From assembly GCA_964017045.1 (NCBI GenBank), contig OZ024794.1:31269315-31333314 (forward strand): DNA of 64,000 nt, written 5' to 3'. The stretch comes from Omphiscola glabra. Its lineage: Eukaryota; Mollusca; Gastropoda; Lymnaeidae. The notes beneath the pieces are model-generated. The model was given only the letters and a program-made list of their open reading frames with translations, did not search any database and was not told the origin of the DNA. The position numbers and the translations under genes were made by a program. This document shows, piece after piece, positions 46,732 to 59,100 of the stretch. Numbering within the stretch: position 1 is the stretch's first letter; every line of letters starts with the position of its first letter.

Positions 46732-46925
46732 CAGAGGCGTAGCTAGAGTGTTTGGCGCCCGGATGACAAGATTCATTTTAAAGAGCCTCCCTTTCTTTCA
46801 TTCAACTCTCAAACCCATTATTTTCATCAATAAGATAATATCAAAGCACATTATGGCACCCCTAACTAGTCTGGCGCCCAGGAACATCTGCCCCCCCCCT
46901 TTGGCCTCCCATAGCTACGCCTCTG
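46732..46925. mobile_element. MITE, second copy of the LINE-nested family
   Basis: 194 bp bounded by CAGAGGCGTAGCTAGAG and ATAGCTACGCCTCTG. The interior ATTATTTTCATCAATAAG and ATAATATCAAAGCACATT match 6954-7139 in reverse orientation. Flanks ATGTAAGT and CCTTAAGT agree only in part, so the target duplication is decayed or absent. Confidence 0.8.
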
Positions 46926-47008
46926 CCTTAAGTATTTCATGTGTTTGTGCACCAATATTCCATGCCACTCGACCATGATACAAATATATTTTTTTAAAAC
47001 TTTTTTTT

Positions 47009-47127
47009 AAAAACTTTGTTACTTCGCATGACCGCTTAAAAAACTCTGTTACTTCGTATGACCACTTAAAAAAACCGTGTTACTTCGTATGACCGCTTAA
47101 AAAACTCTGTTACTTCGTATGACCGCT
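47009..47127. repeat. 30-bp tandem repeat, four copies
   Basis: Core CTCTGTTACTTCGTATGACC followed by GCTTAAAAAA. Confidence 0.93.
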
Positions 47128-48051
47128 GTTTCGGATAATCAGTGTTCGGCGAAGCGAAGCCTTCCTGTAATATCTTATACAACAAAAACCCTTTTTCTGT
47201 GTTGGCAGAAAAGTTATTTAAGAGTTGGCCTGATGGGCCGGGCGGGAGCATAATTAAATAAACACGGCACTTCACTCTCCTTCAACCGCTTTTCTTTCTT
47301 CCCACTTCAATTACTAAAATAGCCATTCAATATTTCCCCGACAGCCCTCATCCCCCATCTAATCTACCATTAACGTAATTGGCGATTGTTTTAAACAAGA
47401 AGAGAAAATGAAAAAAAAGGACATATTTCTCCAGAGATTCTCTTTCCGTTCAGTGAGACACCATGATTATTTCATTTGGTCATTCTTTAGGCGGCGGGTG
47501 TTGTGTGTTGGTGGGGGGGGGGATGTTTGGGGGGGGGGCGTGTTTTGGGGGGGGAGGTGGGGGGCAAGAAAGAAAGTTAATGAGGCTCTGGTAGAAAAGG
47601 GTCACCACTCTCTTCTTATCTAGGTCAACGGAGATGACGTCGAAATGACTATAAATATGTTAGCATTCGATTGGGTTCGGACACAGGGCAAAAGTCTTGT
47701 CTCGGGTCTTGACAAAAAAAAAATAGATCGGTGCTTCTCAAACAGGTGATGACTTGGGGATAAAACGAAAATAAGAGAAATGGAGCCTTTGGTTTTAGTT
47801 GTTTGTTTTTTTTTGTAAAAAAGGGGGGGGGGGGTTACATAATATGACATTTCGTCTCATGAAACGCTCTTTATTATCTCACCTCACTACATCCTCTTTT
47901 AAGATATGGCGCTAACGTTTTTACGTTTCGTGTGTACTGTGTTGATGATGCGTTCACTAATGAAACAGGGCATGGGCTCCGTCTGCGATTAATAATAGCA
48001 TGGATAATGTAAAAGTAATAAATGGTGGTTTATATCAATGTTTATATTAAC

Positions 48052-48083
<32 letters not shown>
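47128..48083. other. No supported gene
   Basis: G-rich patch at 47510-47565. CGGTGCTTCTCAAACAGGTG at 47735 resembles a hAT end but no partner was found. A-run at 48056-48082 leads into the next array. Confidence 0.4.
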
Positions 48084-48395
48084 CTGAAGTGAAGCGGTAA
48101 GAATACTTCTGAAAAAGTGAAGCAGTAAAGATACTTCTAAAAAAAGTGAAGCGTTAAAGACACTTCTGTAAAAGTGAAGCGCTAAAGAAACTTCTGAAAA
48201 AGTGAAGCGGTTAAGAAACTTCTGAAAAAGTGAATCAGTGAAGATACTTCTGAAAAAGTGAAGCAGTGAAGATACTTCTGAAAAAAGTGAAGCAGTAAAG
48301 ATACTTCTGAAAAAGTGAAGCGGTTAAGAAACTTGTGAAAAAGTGAAGCAGTAAAGATATTTCTGAAAAAGTGAAGCGCTAAAAGATACTTCTGA
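48084..48395. repeat. 28-bp minisatellite
   Basis: About 11 units with core GTGAAGCAGTAAAGATACTT then CTGAAAAA. It starts at the end of a 27-bp A-run, a common place for array birth. Confidence 0.95.
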
Positions 48396-48539
48396 AACCA
48401 TATTTTGACATTGCCTATTGACACGAAACTGTTGCATATCTCCGAGGCCAAAGAATTAGATTGCAATCGTTCCGCAAAGTAAATCCTTTACCTCTCAAAA
48501 CTTGGAAAAAATCTTGGGTAGGTGGTCTTAAGTTCTTAG

Positions 48540-48808
48540 AACAGGCCAGACCCAAAGATGGACCCCGAACTGCCGGTATTGCTGGTTACCAATAACAGGC
48601 CATACCCAAAGAGAGACCCGAACTGCCGGTATTGCTGGTTACCAATAACAGGCCAGACCCAAAGATGGACCCCGAACTGCCGGTATTGCTGGTTACCAAT
48701 AACAGGCCATACCCAAAGATGGACCCCGAACTGCCGGTATTGCTGGTTACCAATAACAGGCCATACCCAAAGAGGGACCCGAACTGCCGGTATTGCTGGT
48801 TACCAATG
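48540..48808. repeat. 54-bp tandem repeat, five copies
   Basis: Units containing AACAGGCCAGACCCAAAGAT, GAACTGCCGGTATTGCTGG and TTACCAAT. Two units are about 2 bp shorter (AGAGAGACCCG, AGAGGGACCCG). Very high identity. Confidence 0.95.
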
Positions 48809-49229
48809 TGAAAAGCCGGGTCTCAAAAAAAAAGAGCATATGACCTCGCCAACCTTCCCCACCCACGTCCATATAAGTAGATTAGTAGCCCGAATACAGA
48901 AACTGCACAGTATTGATTGTTAGTTTAGTTCCTGCAACATGCATTCATTTTTAGGTTAGTTCTTCCAACAGGCATTCATTTTTACGTTATTTCTTGCAAA
49001 ATGCATTCATTGTTAGTTTAGATCGTACGATATGTATCCATCGTGGACCGCGTATCAGAGGCAATTCTGCCATACATGTTTTTTCCCTAAGCATTGAATA
49101 ACAAGTTTTATATTCAAAGTAAAATATACCCTAAGATAAGCAAGAGCAAAGGAATATACATGTTATGTTTGCAACCCGTACTTTGAAAAAAAGAAGAGAA
49201 GAAAAAAACCCATTTATCTTATCATTAAA
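48809..49229. other. Unique sequence with short repeats
   Basis: Around 48920-49020, CATTCATTTTTAGGTTA-type steps recur three to four times. No gene. Confidence 0.4.
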
Positions 49230-49628
49230 ATCCTTTTATTAAAGTGACAAGACCTTTTTTTTTATTAAAAAAATCCTTTTATTAAAGTGACAAGACCTTT
49301 TTTTTAATTTAAAAAAATCCTTTTATTAAAGTGACAAGACCTTTTTTTTAATTAAAAAAAATCCTTTAATTAAAGTGACAAGACCTTTTTTTTAATTAAA
49401 AAAAATCCTTTTATTAAAGTGACAAGACCTTTTTTTTAAATTAAAAAAAATCCTTTTATTAAAGTGACAAGACCTTTTTTTAATTAAAAAAATCCTTTTA
49501 TTAAAGTGACAAGACCTTTTTTTTTATTTTAAAAAATCCTTTTATTAAAGTGACAAGACCTTTTTTTAATTTAAAAAAATCCTTTTATTAAAGTGACAAG
49601 ACCTTTTTTTTAATTAAAAAAATCCTTT
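49230..49628. repeat. 43-45-bp AT-rich tandem repeat
   Basis: About nine units with conserved core TTATTAAAGTGACAAGACC separated by T7-9/AATTAAA runs of variable length. The core is almost invariant while the homopolymers drift by 1-2 bp. Confidence 0.95.
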
Positions 49629-50299
49629 ATATTAACGTCGCTTTTGTTGCTGTGCTTCCTGCTGGCTGACAAAATCTCGGACGGCTAATTGACTCACTTC
49701 CCGTCAACCTATCGAGTTGAAACTTGGCACATAGACTAGATGCCGATTCTATGAAATTTTTCAGCCCCAGCCCTTAAAAATAAGTTCCCCCCCCCCCCCC
49801 CCCCGATTTTTCAACGGGAAGATGAAGGAAATATGATGCCGCCGATAAAAATAAAATTCCCGATAACTGCGCTAAATGAGATTCTTTTGTTAAAAAAAAT
49901 TAGCACACCAAGTGCGTTTGGTGCGTAGCACTTTTTGTTCTAAAATAGTTTGTGAAATATATCTGCGGTGTATAACTTTATAAGCGGGTGAGACGGCATT
50001 AGAATAGTAATGTTACATAAAATAACAAAGTTGAATATATAAAGGATTTATACGAAAGACTTTGTTTTTAGGGGTCGTTAAATTATTAATTTTTTTTTAT
50101 TTGAATTGTGCTTTCGATAACTTACAGACCGAATTTCTCTAGTTTCCGCTTATTTTTTCACTAGTTTCCCGGCCGGGTAGTCGAATCTATTGTTTTGATT
50201 TTCAAAACGCCCCTCCTCCCCCCCCCCCCCCCCCAAACCTTTTTTCCCTCCACCTAGAAAGAACAATGTTGTTAAATTTGAAAAAAGAACGCTCATATT
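49629..50299. other. No supported gene
   Basis: C-runs at 49787 and 50218. Otherwise unique AT-rich sequence. Confidence 0.4.
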
Positions 50300-50484
50300 C
50301 AGTGGCGCAGCTAGGTTTAGAGCCTCCCGGGGACAGCCTAAAATATTTGCACCCCCCTCCTCCACCCACACGAAACAAAATCTGCATTCGGCCGAAGATG
50401 CCACCCCTCAAGAGATTGAAAGAAAAAAGAAGAGTGCCGACACCGGGTGGACCGCCCAACCCACCCCTCTTACTAAGCTAGTGG
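50300..50484. mobile_element. Short DNA transposon, CAGTGGCGCAGCTAGG end
   Basis: Starts CAGTGGCGCAGCTAGG and has TCTGCATTCGGCCGAAGATG and CCACCCCT, matching the layout of 13985-14169. The right end (AAGCTAGTGGG) has lost the TACGCC of the usual terminus. Confidence 0.55.
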
Positions 50485-50627
50485 GTATGTTATTAACTAA
50501 ATGCACACCCCACTCAAGAAACACAAATACATCTAACTAATGTGTATATTTTGTTTAGTTGTATGATGGAGAGGGGTGCCTATGTGCGCCGTTACTTTTG
50601 TCTTCTTTCACAAACACAAACACCCCA

Positions 50628-52133
50628 ACTCTACTCCACTCCGAACTCCACTCCCAACTCTACTCCGAACTCCACTCCCAACTCCACTCCCAACTCGACT
50701 CCAATCTCCACTCCCAAGTCCACTCCCAACTCTACTCCCAACTCCACTTCCAACTATACTCCCAACTCTACTCCCAACTCCACTCCAATCTCCACTCCCA
50801 ACTCCACTCCCAAATCTACTCCCAACTCCACTCCCAACTCCACTCCCAACTCTACTCCCAACTATACTCCCAACTCTACTCCCAACTCTACTCCCAACTC
50901 CACTCCCAACTCTACTCCCAACTCTACTCCCAACTCTACTCAAATCGCCACTCTCAACTCTACTCCCAACTCTACTCCCAACTCTACTCCCAACTATACT
51001 CCCAACTATACTTCCAACTATACTCCCAACTCTACTCCCAAATCTACTCCAATCTCCACTCCCAACTCCACTCCCAACTCTACTCCAATCTCCAATCCCA
51101 ACTCTACTCCTAACTCTACTCCCAACTCTACTCCCAACTCTACTCCCAACTGTACTCCCAACTCTACTCCCAACTCCATTCCCAACTCCACTCCCAACTC
51201 TACTCCCAACTCTACTCCCAACTCTACTCCCAACTCTACTCCCAACTATACTCCCAACTCTACTCCCAACTATACTCCCAACTCTACTCTCAAATATACT
51301 CCCAACTCTACTCCCAACTCTACTCCCAACTCTACTCCCAACTCTACTCCCAACTTTACTCCCAACTCTACTCCCAACTCTACTCCAATCTCCACTCCCA
51401 ACTCTACTCCCAACTCTACTCCCAACTCCACTCCCAACTATACTCCCAACTCCACTCCAATCTCCACTCCCAACTCCACTCCCAAATCTACTCCCAACTC
51501 CACTCCCAACTCCACTCCCAACTCTACTCCCAACTATACTCCCAACTCTACTCCCAACTATACTCCCAACTCTACTCCCAACTCTACTCCCAACTCTACT
51601 CCCAACTCTACTCCCAACTCTACTCCCACTCTACTCCCAACTCTACTCCAATCTCCACTCCCAACTCTACTCCCAACTCCACTCCCAACTCCACTCCCAA
51701 CTCTACTCCCAACTCTACTCCCAATTCTACTCCCAACTCTACTCCCAACTTTACTCCCAACTCTACTCCCAACTCTACTCCCAACTCTACTCCAATCGCC
51801 ACTCCCAACTCTACTCCCAACTCTACTCCCAACTCTACTCCCAATTATACTCCCAACTATACTTCCAACTCTACTCCCAACTCTACTCCCAACTCTACTC
51901 CAATCTCCACTCCCAACTCTACTCCAATCTCCAATCCCAACTCTACTCCTAACTCTACTCCCAACTCTACTCCCAACTCTACTCCCAACTGTACTCCCCA
52001 CTCTACTTCCAACTCCACTCCCAACTCCACTCCCAACTCTACTACCAACTCTACTCCCAACTCTACTCCCAACTCTACTCCCAACTCTACTCCCAACTCT
52101 ACTCCCAACTCTACTCCCAACTCCACTCTTAAC
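50628..52133. repeat. 12-bp minisatellite with block duplications
   Basis: About 125 units of TACTCCCAACTC with C/T/A variants. The rare variant CAAATCTACTCCC recurs at 50811 and 51483 (672 bp = 56 units). AATCGCCACT recurs about 851 bp apart (50938, 51789) and TCCAATCTCCAATCCC about 839 bp apart (51083, 51922). One 11-bp unit near 51626 shifts the phase. The 555- and 458-codon plus frames and minus frames (Val-Glu-Leu-Gly, Gly-Ser-Arg-Val) are by-products. Confidence 0.96.
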
Positions 52134-52237
52134 TACGCCTGATCCCGGTCGTGATTTGTTGATTTACTTCTTAACAATTCACCCCCACCCATTTTTTCCC
52201 CCGCAGTGAAGAGGAAATTGCACTACCCTACAATAGG

Positions 52238-52712
52238 CCATCTACCTGTACGGGCCATCTACTTGTACAGGCCATCTACCTGTAAAGGCCATCTACCTGT
52301 ACGGGTCATCTACCTGTACGAACCATCTACCTGTACAGGCCATCTACCTGTTCAGGCCATCTACCTGTACGGGCCATCTACCTGTACATGTCATCTACCT
52401 GTACGGGCCATCTACCTGTACGGGCCATCTACCTGTACGGGCCATCTACATGTACAGGCCATCTACCTGTACGGGCCATCTACCTGTACATGTCATCTAC
52501 CTATACGGGCCATCTACCTGTACGGGCCATCTACCTGTACATGTCATCTACCTGTACGGGCCATCTACCTGTACGGGCCCTACCTGAACAGGCCCTCTAC
52601 CTGCACGGGCGATCTACCTGTGCGGACCATCTACCTGTACAAGCCACCTACCTATACGAGCCATCTACCTGTACATGTCATCTACCTGTAAAGTCTATCT
52701 ACCTGTTCTGGT
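52238..52712. repeat. 17-bp minisatellite
   Basis: About 27 units CCATCTACCTGTACGGG with CAG, CATGT and AAAGG variants at the unit end. It lies about 100 bp after the 12-bp array. Confidence 0.96.
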
Positions 52713-52974
52713 TCAAATCGAAGAACAAAATATGGTATACGACTTCCATTCAGGTCCATGGTAGTCAAAGGGAAATAACACATTTAATCGGCCTTATTTA
52801 ATATCCATTCAAAAAGTGGGGTAACTATAGCCATACTGGTGTGCTTTTTCCCCTCTACGAAATGGCTTAGTACTAAACGTAATAAGGTTGCACATGAAGT
52901 AAATATTTTGTATCGACCGAATGACCTTGAAGCCCGCCGGTTGCTGCTCGACCTCGTTAGTTACCGAAAAATAA
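52713..52974. other. No supported gene
   Basis: Unique sequence. Confidence 0.4.
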
Positions 52975-53280
52975 AGGGGCGGAGCCACGGGGGTGTCAGA
53001 GAGGGTTGGAGGAAAAATAAATTTCAAATATGTCGAGAAAAATATTGCAGACAGCCCAGGTCGTACTGAGGTCAATTTATGTCATGCATGTTGATGGGGG
53101 AGGGAGACTCATTATCATAGTAAAGGGAGGAGGTGAACTGTTCCAACTCTCCCCCCTCCCCCGGGGTGGCGCTATTTGTTTACATGTTGAAGGGCGTCAA
53201 TTTCGCATGGTTTTTTTCCGTTGCAGAAATCTTGTCCCGTCGGGTGGGGGGGGGGGGCACTAACCCTAGCTACGCCACTG
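52975..53280. mobile_element. Probable CGTAGCTAGG-type DNA transposon
   Basis: Begins AGGGGCGGAGCCACGGGGGT and ends CACTAACCCTAGCTACGCCA then CTG. The right terminus is identical over at least 20 bp to the right end of the element at 1867. 306 bp, longer than its relatives; no target duplication. Confidence 0.6.
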
Positions 53281-53312
53281 GTGGGTCTGCACATTATCAA
53301 CTTTTTGTGTAG

Positions 53313-53535
53313 TTAACCCTTGGAAGGCTACATAAGTACAATGGTAACGCCTGTAGGGCTACATAAGTGCAATGGTAACTCTTGCAAGGCTACATAGGTA
53401 AAATGGTAGCCCTTGCAAGGCTACATAGGTACAATGGTCACACTTGACAGACTACATTGGTACAATGGTAACCATTGCAAGGCTACATGTATAATGGAAA
53501 CCATTGCAAGGCTGCATGGTTACAATGGTAATTAT
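53313..53535. repeat. 31-bp minisatellite
   Basis: About seven units with AAGGCTACATAGGTACAATG then GTAACCCTTGC. Confidence 0.92.
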
Positions 53536-53832
53536 GGGTTTTTAAAAATTACAGTAACTTTGTTTGTAGAGAAGTCGCTGATACCTGAAATTCCCCGACA
53601 TCTCTACATTTTTTAGTTAGATTATATAGGGAAATTTTAGCAAAAAAAACAAAAAAACAACTGAACCCGTTGCCTAGATAGGGTCTCTCGTTTTTACACC
53701 TATATGGGGCGAAATAGTAAAATTGTTCCTTTTTGTATTTTGTATCACAATTATCAATGTCGCTCTATATTTAGTACAGTATTTAGAATGTACACATTAT
53801 TTATGTTAAGTTTTGTTTTTTAAAAAAAAGTA
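53536..53832. other. No supported gene
   Basis: AT-rich unique sequence. Confidence 0.4.
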
Positions 53833-53930
53833 CAGTGGAGCTTTGATTTTCCGAACTGACTCTGATTCGGTTATCCGAATTTCCCATGACTTATTGAATA
53901 TTTTTATGAAAAATTTTTTAAAAACCAAAA
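53833..53930. mobile_element. Possible pogo/Tigger-like transposon end
   Basis: CAGTGGAGCTTTGATTTTCC follows a TA and is trailed by GAACT and GGTTATCCGAATTTCC, as at pogo-type termini. No opposite end found. Confidence 0.4.
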
Positions 53931-53984
53931 AGATAGAAAATTAAAAGGTACAAGAGAAGGTAAACTCTTACTTGTGCCACGTGT

Positions 53985-54155
53985 TAAGTTAGTAAACTAA
54001 TACCATCTGACAAGGGTAGTAAACTAATACCGTCTGACAAGGGTTGTAAACTAATATCGCCTGACAAGGGTTGTAAACTAATACCGTCTGACAAGGGTAG
54101 TAAACTAATACCGCCTGACAAGGGTAGTAAACTAATACCGTCTAACAAGGGCTAA
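53985..54155. repeat. 27-bp minisatellite
   Basis: About six units with GTAAACTAATACCGTCTGAC then AAGGGTA. Confidence 0.95.
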
Positions 54156-54454
54156 AGTGCAGAGAAAACAACAAAACGGTGCTGGTAAATTCCAAGTATT
54201 TTCCCCATAGTTACTTGGAGTAGCCTGCTCCTGGCCGCTTTTAAGGTTTACCCAATAATAACAGAGATGGATCGATATAAAAAAGTCGATTCTAAAGAGC
54301 GAATTATTTTTATCGAATCGAAATATAGAATGCCATTTTATGACCAAAAATTTTTTTTTTAAAAAGTCAGGAATAGTTTAGAGCATTAATAAAAAGTTGA
54401 TTAATAATTTCATAGCAATTTGAACAGTTATTAAACTAACTACGCGTCTTGAAC
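54156..54454. other. No supported gene
   Basis: AT-rich unique sequence. Confidence 0.4.
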
Positions 54455-54753
54455 ACAGAGACGCACACACAGAAACGTACACACAGAGACGCACACACAG
54501 AGACGTACGCACACACAGAGACGCACACACACATAGACGCACACACAGAGTCACACACACAGAGACGCACACACATAGACGCACACACAGAGACGCACAC
54601 ACAGAGACGCACACACAGAGAAGCACACATGGAGACGCACACACAGAAACGCACACACAGAGAAGCACACACAGAGACGCACACACACAGAGACGCACAC
54701 ACACAGACACACACACACACACACAGACACGCACACACAGAGACGCACACACA
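54455..54753. repeat. 14-bp minisatellite/(CA) array
   Basis: About 20 units ACGCACACACAGAG with length variants. Both strands show long stop-free frames (Thr-His-Arg; Cys-Val-Ser) from the simple repeat. Confidence 0.95.
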
Positions 54754-55097
54754 GGGGCTCATAGACAAATATCTCATCCAAAAAATTCACAGGATATTTT
54801 CGAAGGTTACAAACTTGATATTAACAGAATAACGTTGCAAGACGAATATCTATATATTTAAATATATTTCTTTAAACAGGTCAAATGAGGTGACGCCCCT
54901 GAAAGTCGTCATTCTTTGGTGTGATAGTGTTCCACCCAAGTGATTCATTGACGATCCTGTCAGGCCAGGTTGTGCCCTTGACTTTGTTACCACCATGCCG
55001 GCACAGTCCACGTTGTTATGAACGCACCCACTGGTGACGCTACGGTCTATGACGGTCGAAACACTTCGAGGTAAACACCAGTCGCGCTAACAAAAAA
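54754..55097. other. Unique sequence
   Basis: Mixed-composition sequence; no convincing exon. Confidence 0.4.
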
Positions 55098-56545
55098 TAC
55101 TCTCTCTCCCTCTCTCTCTCTCCCTCTATTTCTCACTCTCTCTCTCTCTCCCTCTTTTTCTCACTCTCTCTCTCTCCCTCTATTTCTCCCTCTCTCCCTC
55201 TATTTCTCACTCTCTCTCTCTCTCTCCCTCCCTCCATTTCTCACTCTCTCTCTCTCTCTCCCTCTATTTATCCCTCTCTATCTCTCCCTCTATTTCTCAC
55301 TCTCTCTCTCTCTCCCTCTATTTCTCACTCTCTCTCTCTCTCTCCCTCTATTTCTCACTCTCTCTATTTCTCACTCTCTCTCTCTCTCTCCCTCTATTTA
55401 TCACTCTCTCCCTCTATTTCTCACTCTCTCTCTCTCTCCCCCTCTATTTCTCACTCTCTCTCTCTCTCCCTCTATTTCTTACTCTCTCTCTCTCCCTCTA
55501 TTTCTCACTCTCTCTCTCTCTCCCTCTATTTCTCACTCTCTCTCCCTCTATTTCTCACTCTCTCCCTCTATTTCTCTCTCTCTCCCCCTCTATTTCTCAC
55601 TCTCTCTCTCTCTCTCCCTCTATTTCTCACTCTCTCTCTCTCCCTCTATTTCTCACTCTCTCTCTCTCTCTCTCTCCCTCTATTTCTCACTCTCTCTCTC
55701 TCCCTCTATTTCTCACTCTCTCTCTCTCTCCCTCTATTTCTCACTCTCTCTCTCCATCTATTTCTCACTCTCTCTCTCTCTCTCTCTCTCTCCCTCTATT
55801 TCTCACTCTCTCTCTCTCCCTCTATTTCTCACTCTCTCTCTCCCTCTATTTCTCACTCTCTCTCTCTCTCCCTCTATTTCTCCCTCTCTCTCTCCCTCTA
55901 TTTCTTACTCTCTCTCTCTCTCCCTCTATTTCTCACTCTCTCTCTCTCTCTTCCCATCTTTATCTTTCTCTTTCTCTCTCTCTCTCACTGTCTCTTTCCC
56001 TCTCCACATCTTTCATTCTCTCCCCCTCTCTCTCTCTAATTTTTCTTTCACACTTTGGCCATTCCTTTAACTCTCTTATTCTTACATCTGATTATGTTAA
56101 CTAGAGGCCAATATGGAAATAGAGGAACAGCGTGATTGAACTCGTATAAGGTTTAAAATATCAATTCTTTCTCTCTCTCTCTCTCTTCGAATCTCTCTCC
56201 GAATCTCTCTCCGAATCTCTCTCACACACATTATTTCTCTCTCTTTCTATCACACATACACTTTCTCTCTCTCTCTCTCTCTCTCTTTCATACACTATTT
56301 CTGTCTCTCTCTCTCACACACACACACACACCATTTCTCTCTCTTTCTCACACACACATTATTTGTCTGTCTTCCTCATACACACACTATTTTTCTTTCT
56401 CTCTCACACACACTATTTCTCTCTCACACACACACTATTTCTCTCACACACACACTATTTCCCTCTCTCTCTCTTTCTGTCTCATAAACACTGCCTCTCA
56501 TTTTCGTCGCGCTTTCCCCTCTCTCTCTCTCTCTCCCTCCCCCCT
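55098..56545. repeat. 1.4-kb polypyrimidine tract
   Basis: 55098-55950 is a CT array with recurring CCCTCTATTTCTCACTCTCT units of about 26-36 bp. After a unique patch near 56040-56165 it continues to 56545 as CT blocks mixed with CACACA (ACACACTATTTCTCTCTC). The strand asymmetry could allow triplex DNA. Confidence 0.93.
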
Positions 56546-56792
56546 CTCTCTTTATGGTGCATGCCTGTGTGTTTGTGTGTTCAAGTATTTCTCTTAATCG
56601 CCTAAAGATAAAAGCTACTTCATCAAACAGCATATAATTCGGTTGACGCCAACTGCTAAGGGGAGAGCACCAGAAATAGTTCAACAATCTCTTTTTTTCC
56701 TCCAGTTGTCTCGCTTTCAGAAAAACTCTTCCTCTGTCCGTTAAAGTTTGAACGATTTATGTATTATTTTATGGCCAATGCCTTAGGGCAAG
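56546..56792. other. No supported gene
   Basis: Unique sequence. Confidence 0.35.
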
Positions 56793-57518
56793 GCTTCTCA
56801 AACTCTTAAGTTCAACAGACCATTAGGAATTATTGCATTGCAGTAGTGGTCGGTACCAAATGTATTTCTTGTTATTTTATGTTTTTTAACTTCCGATCTT
56901 TTAACATTTTGTTGACCAGTCACTGAGTACTCGTGGACTAATGCCAAACCAGCAAAAGAGTACTCGTGGACTAATGCCAAACCAGCAAAAGAGTACTCGT
57001 GGACTAGTGCCAATCCATTAACTGAGTACTCGTGGACTAGTGCCAAACCAGTAACAGAGTACTTGTGGACTAGTGCCAGAACAGTAAAAGAGTACTCATG
57101 GACTATTGCCAGACCAGTAAAAGAGTACTAGTGTGGACTAGTGCCGGTCCAAAAACTGAGTACTTGTGGACTAGTGCCGGTCCAGTAACTGAGTAATTAT
57201 GGACTAGTGCCGGTCCAGTAAATGAGTACTCGTGGACTAGTGCCAGACCAGTAAATGAGTACTCGTGGACTAGTGCCGGACCAGTAAATGAGTACTGGTG
57301 GACTAGTGCCGGACCAGTAAATAAGTACTTGTGGACTAGTGCCAGAGCAGTAACTGAGAACTGATTACTCGTGGACTAGTGCCAGACCAGTAAAAGAGTA
57401 CTAGTGTGGACTAATGCCGATCCAGTAACTGCGTACTCATTGACTAGTGCCGGTCAGTAACTGAGTAATGGTGGCCTAGTGTCGGTCCGAGGACAACCAC
57501 CTGTTTCATTTGCACTGC
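56793..57518. mobile_element. Possible hAT remnant around the 33-bp array
   Basis: The left edge AAGGCTTCTCAAACTCTTAA resembles a hAT terminus, and GTTTCATTTGCACTG at 57504-57518 could be the decayed opposite end. GGTCGGTACC and CGGTCCGAGGAC lie inside next to the minisatellite. No target duplication, so the call is tentative. Confidence 0.3.
56921..57490. repeat. 33-bp minisatellite
   Basis: About 17 units with GAGTACTCGTGGACTAGTGC then CAGACCAGTAAAA; 5-10-bp indels in several. GGACTAGTGCCGGTCC resembles hAT interior sequence. Confidence 0.92.
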
Positions 57519-57715
57519 ATGAAGGTGTTAAGATTACATTCTTATCAAAGCTATTACTGATCAGAGAGTTATTTTGTTATTTAGGTTTGGCTGGGTGTGG
57601 GGGGGGGGGGGTCACCAGAGGTGCAGTAGCATCACGCGCATAATTATCAGCAGGCAAATTGTTTTTTAAAAGGGTTAGGGGGGGGGGGGGAAGATAGGGG
57701 TAAATTAGATTAAAT
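57491..57715. other. No supported gene
   Basis: Two G-runs (57598, 57680) near a unique segment. Confidence 0.4.
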
Positions 57716-58780
57716 AATGTTTAACAAACACACGTTTAAAAAACTCATGGTTAACAAACTCTTCTTTAACAAAGTCATGGTTAAACTCATTGTTAACACA
57801 CTCATCTTTAACAAAGTCATGGTTAAACTCATTGTTAACACACTCATCTTTAACAAAGTCATGGTTAACACACTCATCTTTAACAAACTCATGGTTAAAC
57901 TCATTGTTAACACACTCGTCTTTAACAAACTCATGGTTAAACTCATTGTTAACACACTCATCTTTAACAAACTCATGGTTAAACTCATTGTTAACACACT
58001 CATCTTTAACAAAGTCATGGTTAAACTCATTCTTAACACACTCATCTTTAACAAAGTCATGTTTAAACTCATTGTTAACACACTCATCTTTAACAAACTC
58101 ATGGTTAAACTCATTATTAACACACTCATCTTTAACAAACTCATGGTTAAACTCATTGTTAACACACTCATCTTTAACAAACTCATGGTTAAACTCATTG
58201 TTAACACACTCATCTTTAACAAACTCATGGTTAAACTCATTGTTAACACACTCATCTTTAACAAACTCATGGTTAAACTCATTGTTAACACACTCATCTT
58301 TAACAAACTCATGGTTAAACTCATTGTTAACACACTCATCTTTAACAAACTCATGGTTAAACTCATTGTTAACACACTCATCTTTAACAAACTCATGGTT
58401 AAACTCATTGTTAACACACTCATCTTTAACAAACTCATGGTTAAACTCATTGTTAACACACTCATCTTTAACAAACTCGTGGTTAAACTCATTGTTAAAA
58501 CACTCATCTTTAACAAACTCATGGTTAAACTCATTGTTAACATACTCATCTTTAACAAACTCATGGTTAAACTCATTGTTAACACACTCATCTTTAACAA
58601 AGTCATGGCTAAACTCATTGTTAACACACTCATCTTTAACAAACTCATGGTTAAACTCATTGTTAACACACTCATCTTTAACAAAGTCATGGTTAAACTC
58701 ATTGTTAACACATTCATCTTTAACAAAGTCATGGTTAACTCATTGTTAACACACTCATCTTTAACAAAGTCATGTTAAGC
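57716..58780. repeat. 42-bp composite minisatellite
   Basis: About 24 units, each made of three related pieces: ACTCATTGTTAACAC (15), ACTCATCTTTAACAA (15) and ACTCATGGTTAA (12). The 42-bp period leaves long stop-free frames on both strands (353 and 319 plus, 340 minus). Early units near 57780 and 57860 lack one piece. Confidence 0.96.
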
Positions 58781-59100
58781 TTTCTCAGGCTCAACACACT
58801 CTTGTTTAAAAAACACATGTTTAACAAACTTAGGTTCAACAAACTCTGGTTAAGCAAACTCAGGTTAAAAAAACTCAGGTTCAACAAACTCATGTTCAAC
58901 AAACTGAGGTCCAACAAACTCATTTTCAACAAACTGACTTTCAACAAACTTGGGTTCAACAAACTCATGTTCAAAAAACTGACGTTCAACAAACTTGGGT
59001 TCAACAAACTCATGTTCAACAAACTCATGTTCAGCAAACTCATGTTTAAAATTTTCATTTCATTTTAAACGAACTCATGTTGAACAAACTTAAGTTTAAT
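58781..59100. repeat. 15-bp degenerate array, flank of the 42-bp array
   Basis: About 20 diverged copies of CAACAAACTCATGTT. It continues the same theme as the 42-bp array without the three-part order, so it probably preserves the ancestral monomer state. Confidence 0.9.

Noticed and set aside
47735..47850. Complete hAT element starting at CGGTGCTTCTCAAACAGG
   Set aside because: No inverted partner end or 8-bp duplication was found downstream.
50542..52209. Thr/Pro/Asn/Ser-rich secreted or mucin-like protein
   Set aside because: Two overlapping plus frames and several minus frames are open over the same 12-bp array; an 11-bp unit shifts phase freely. No signal peptide or flanking domain is credible.
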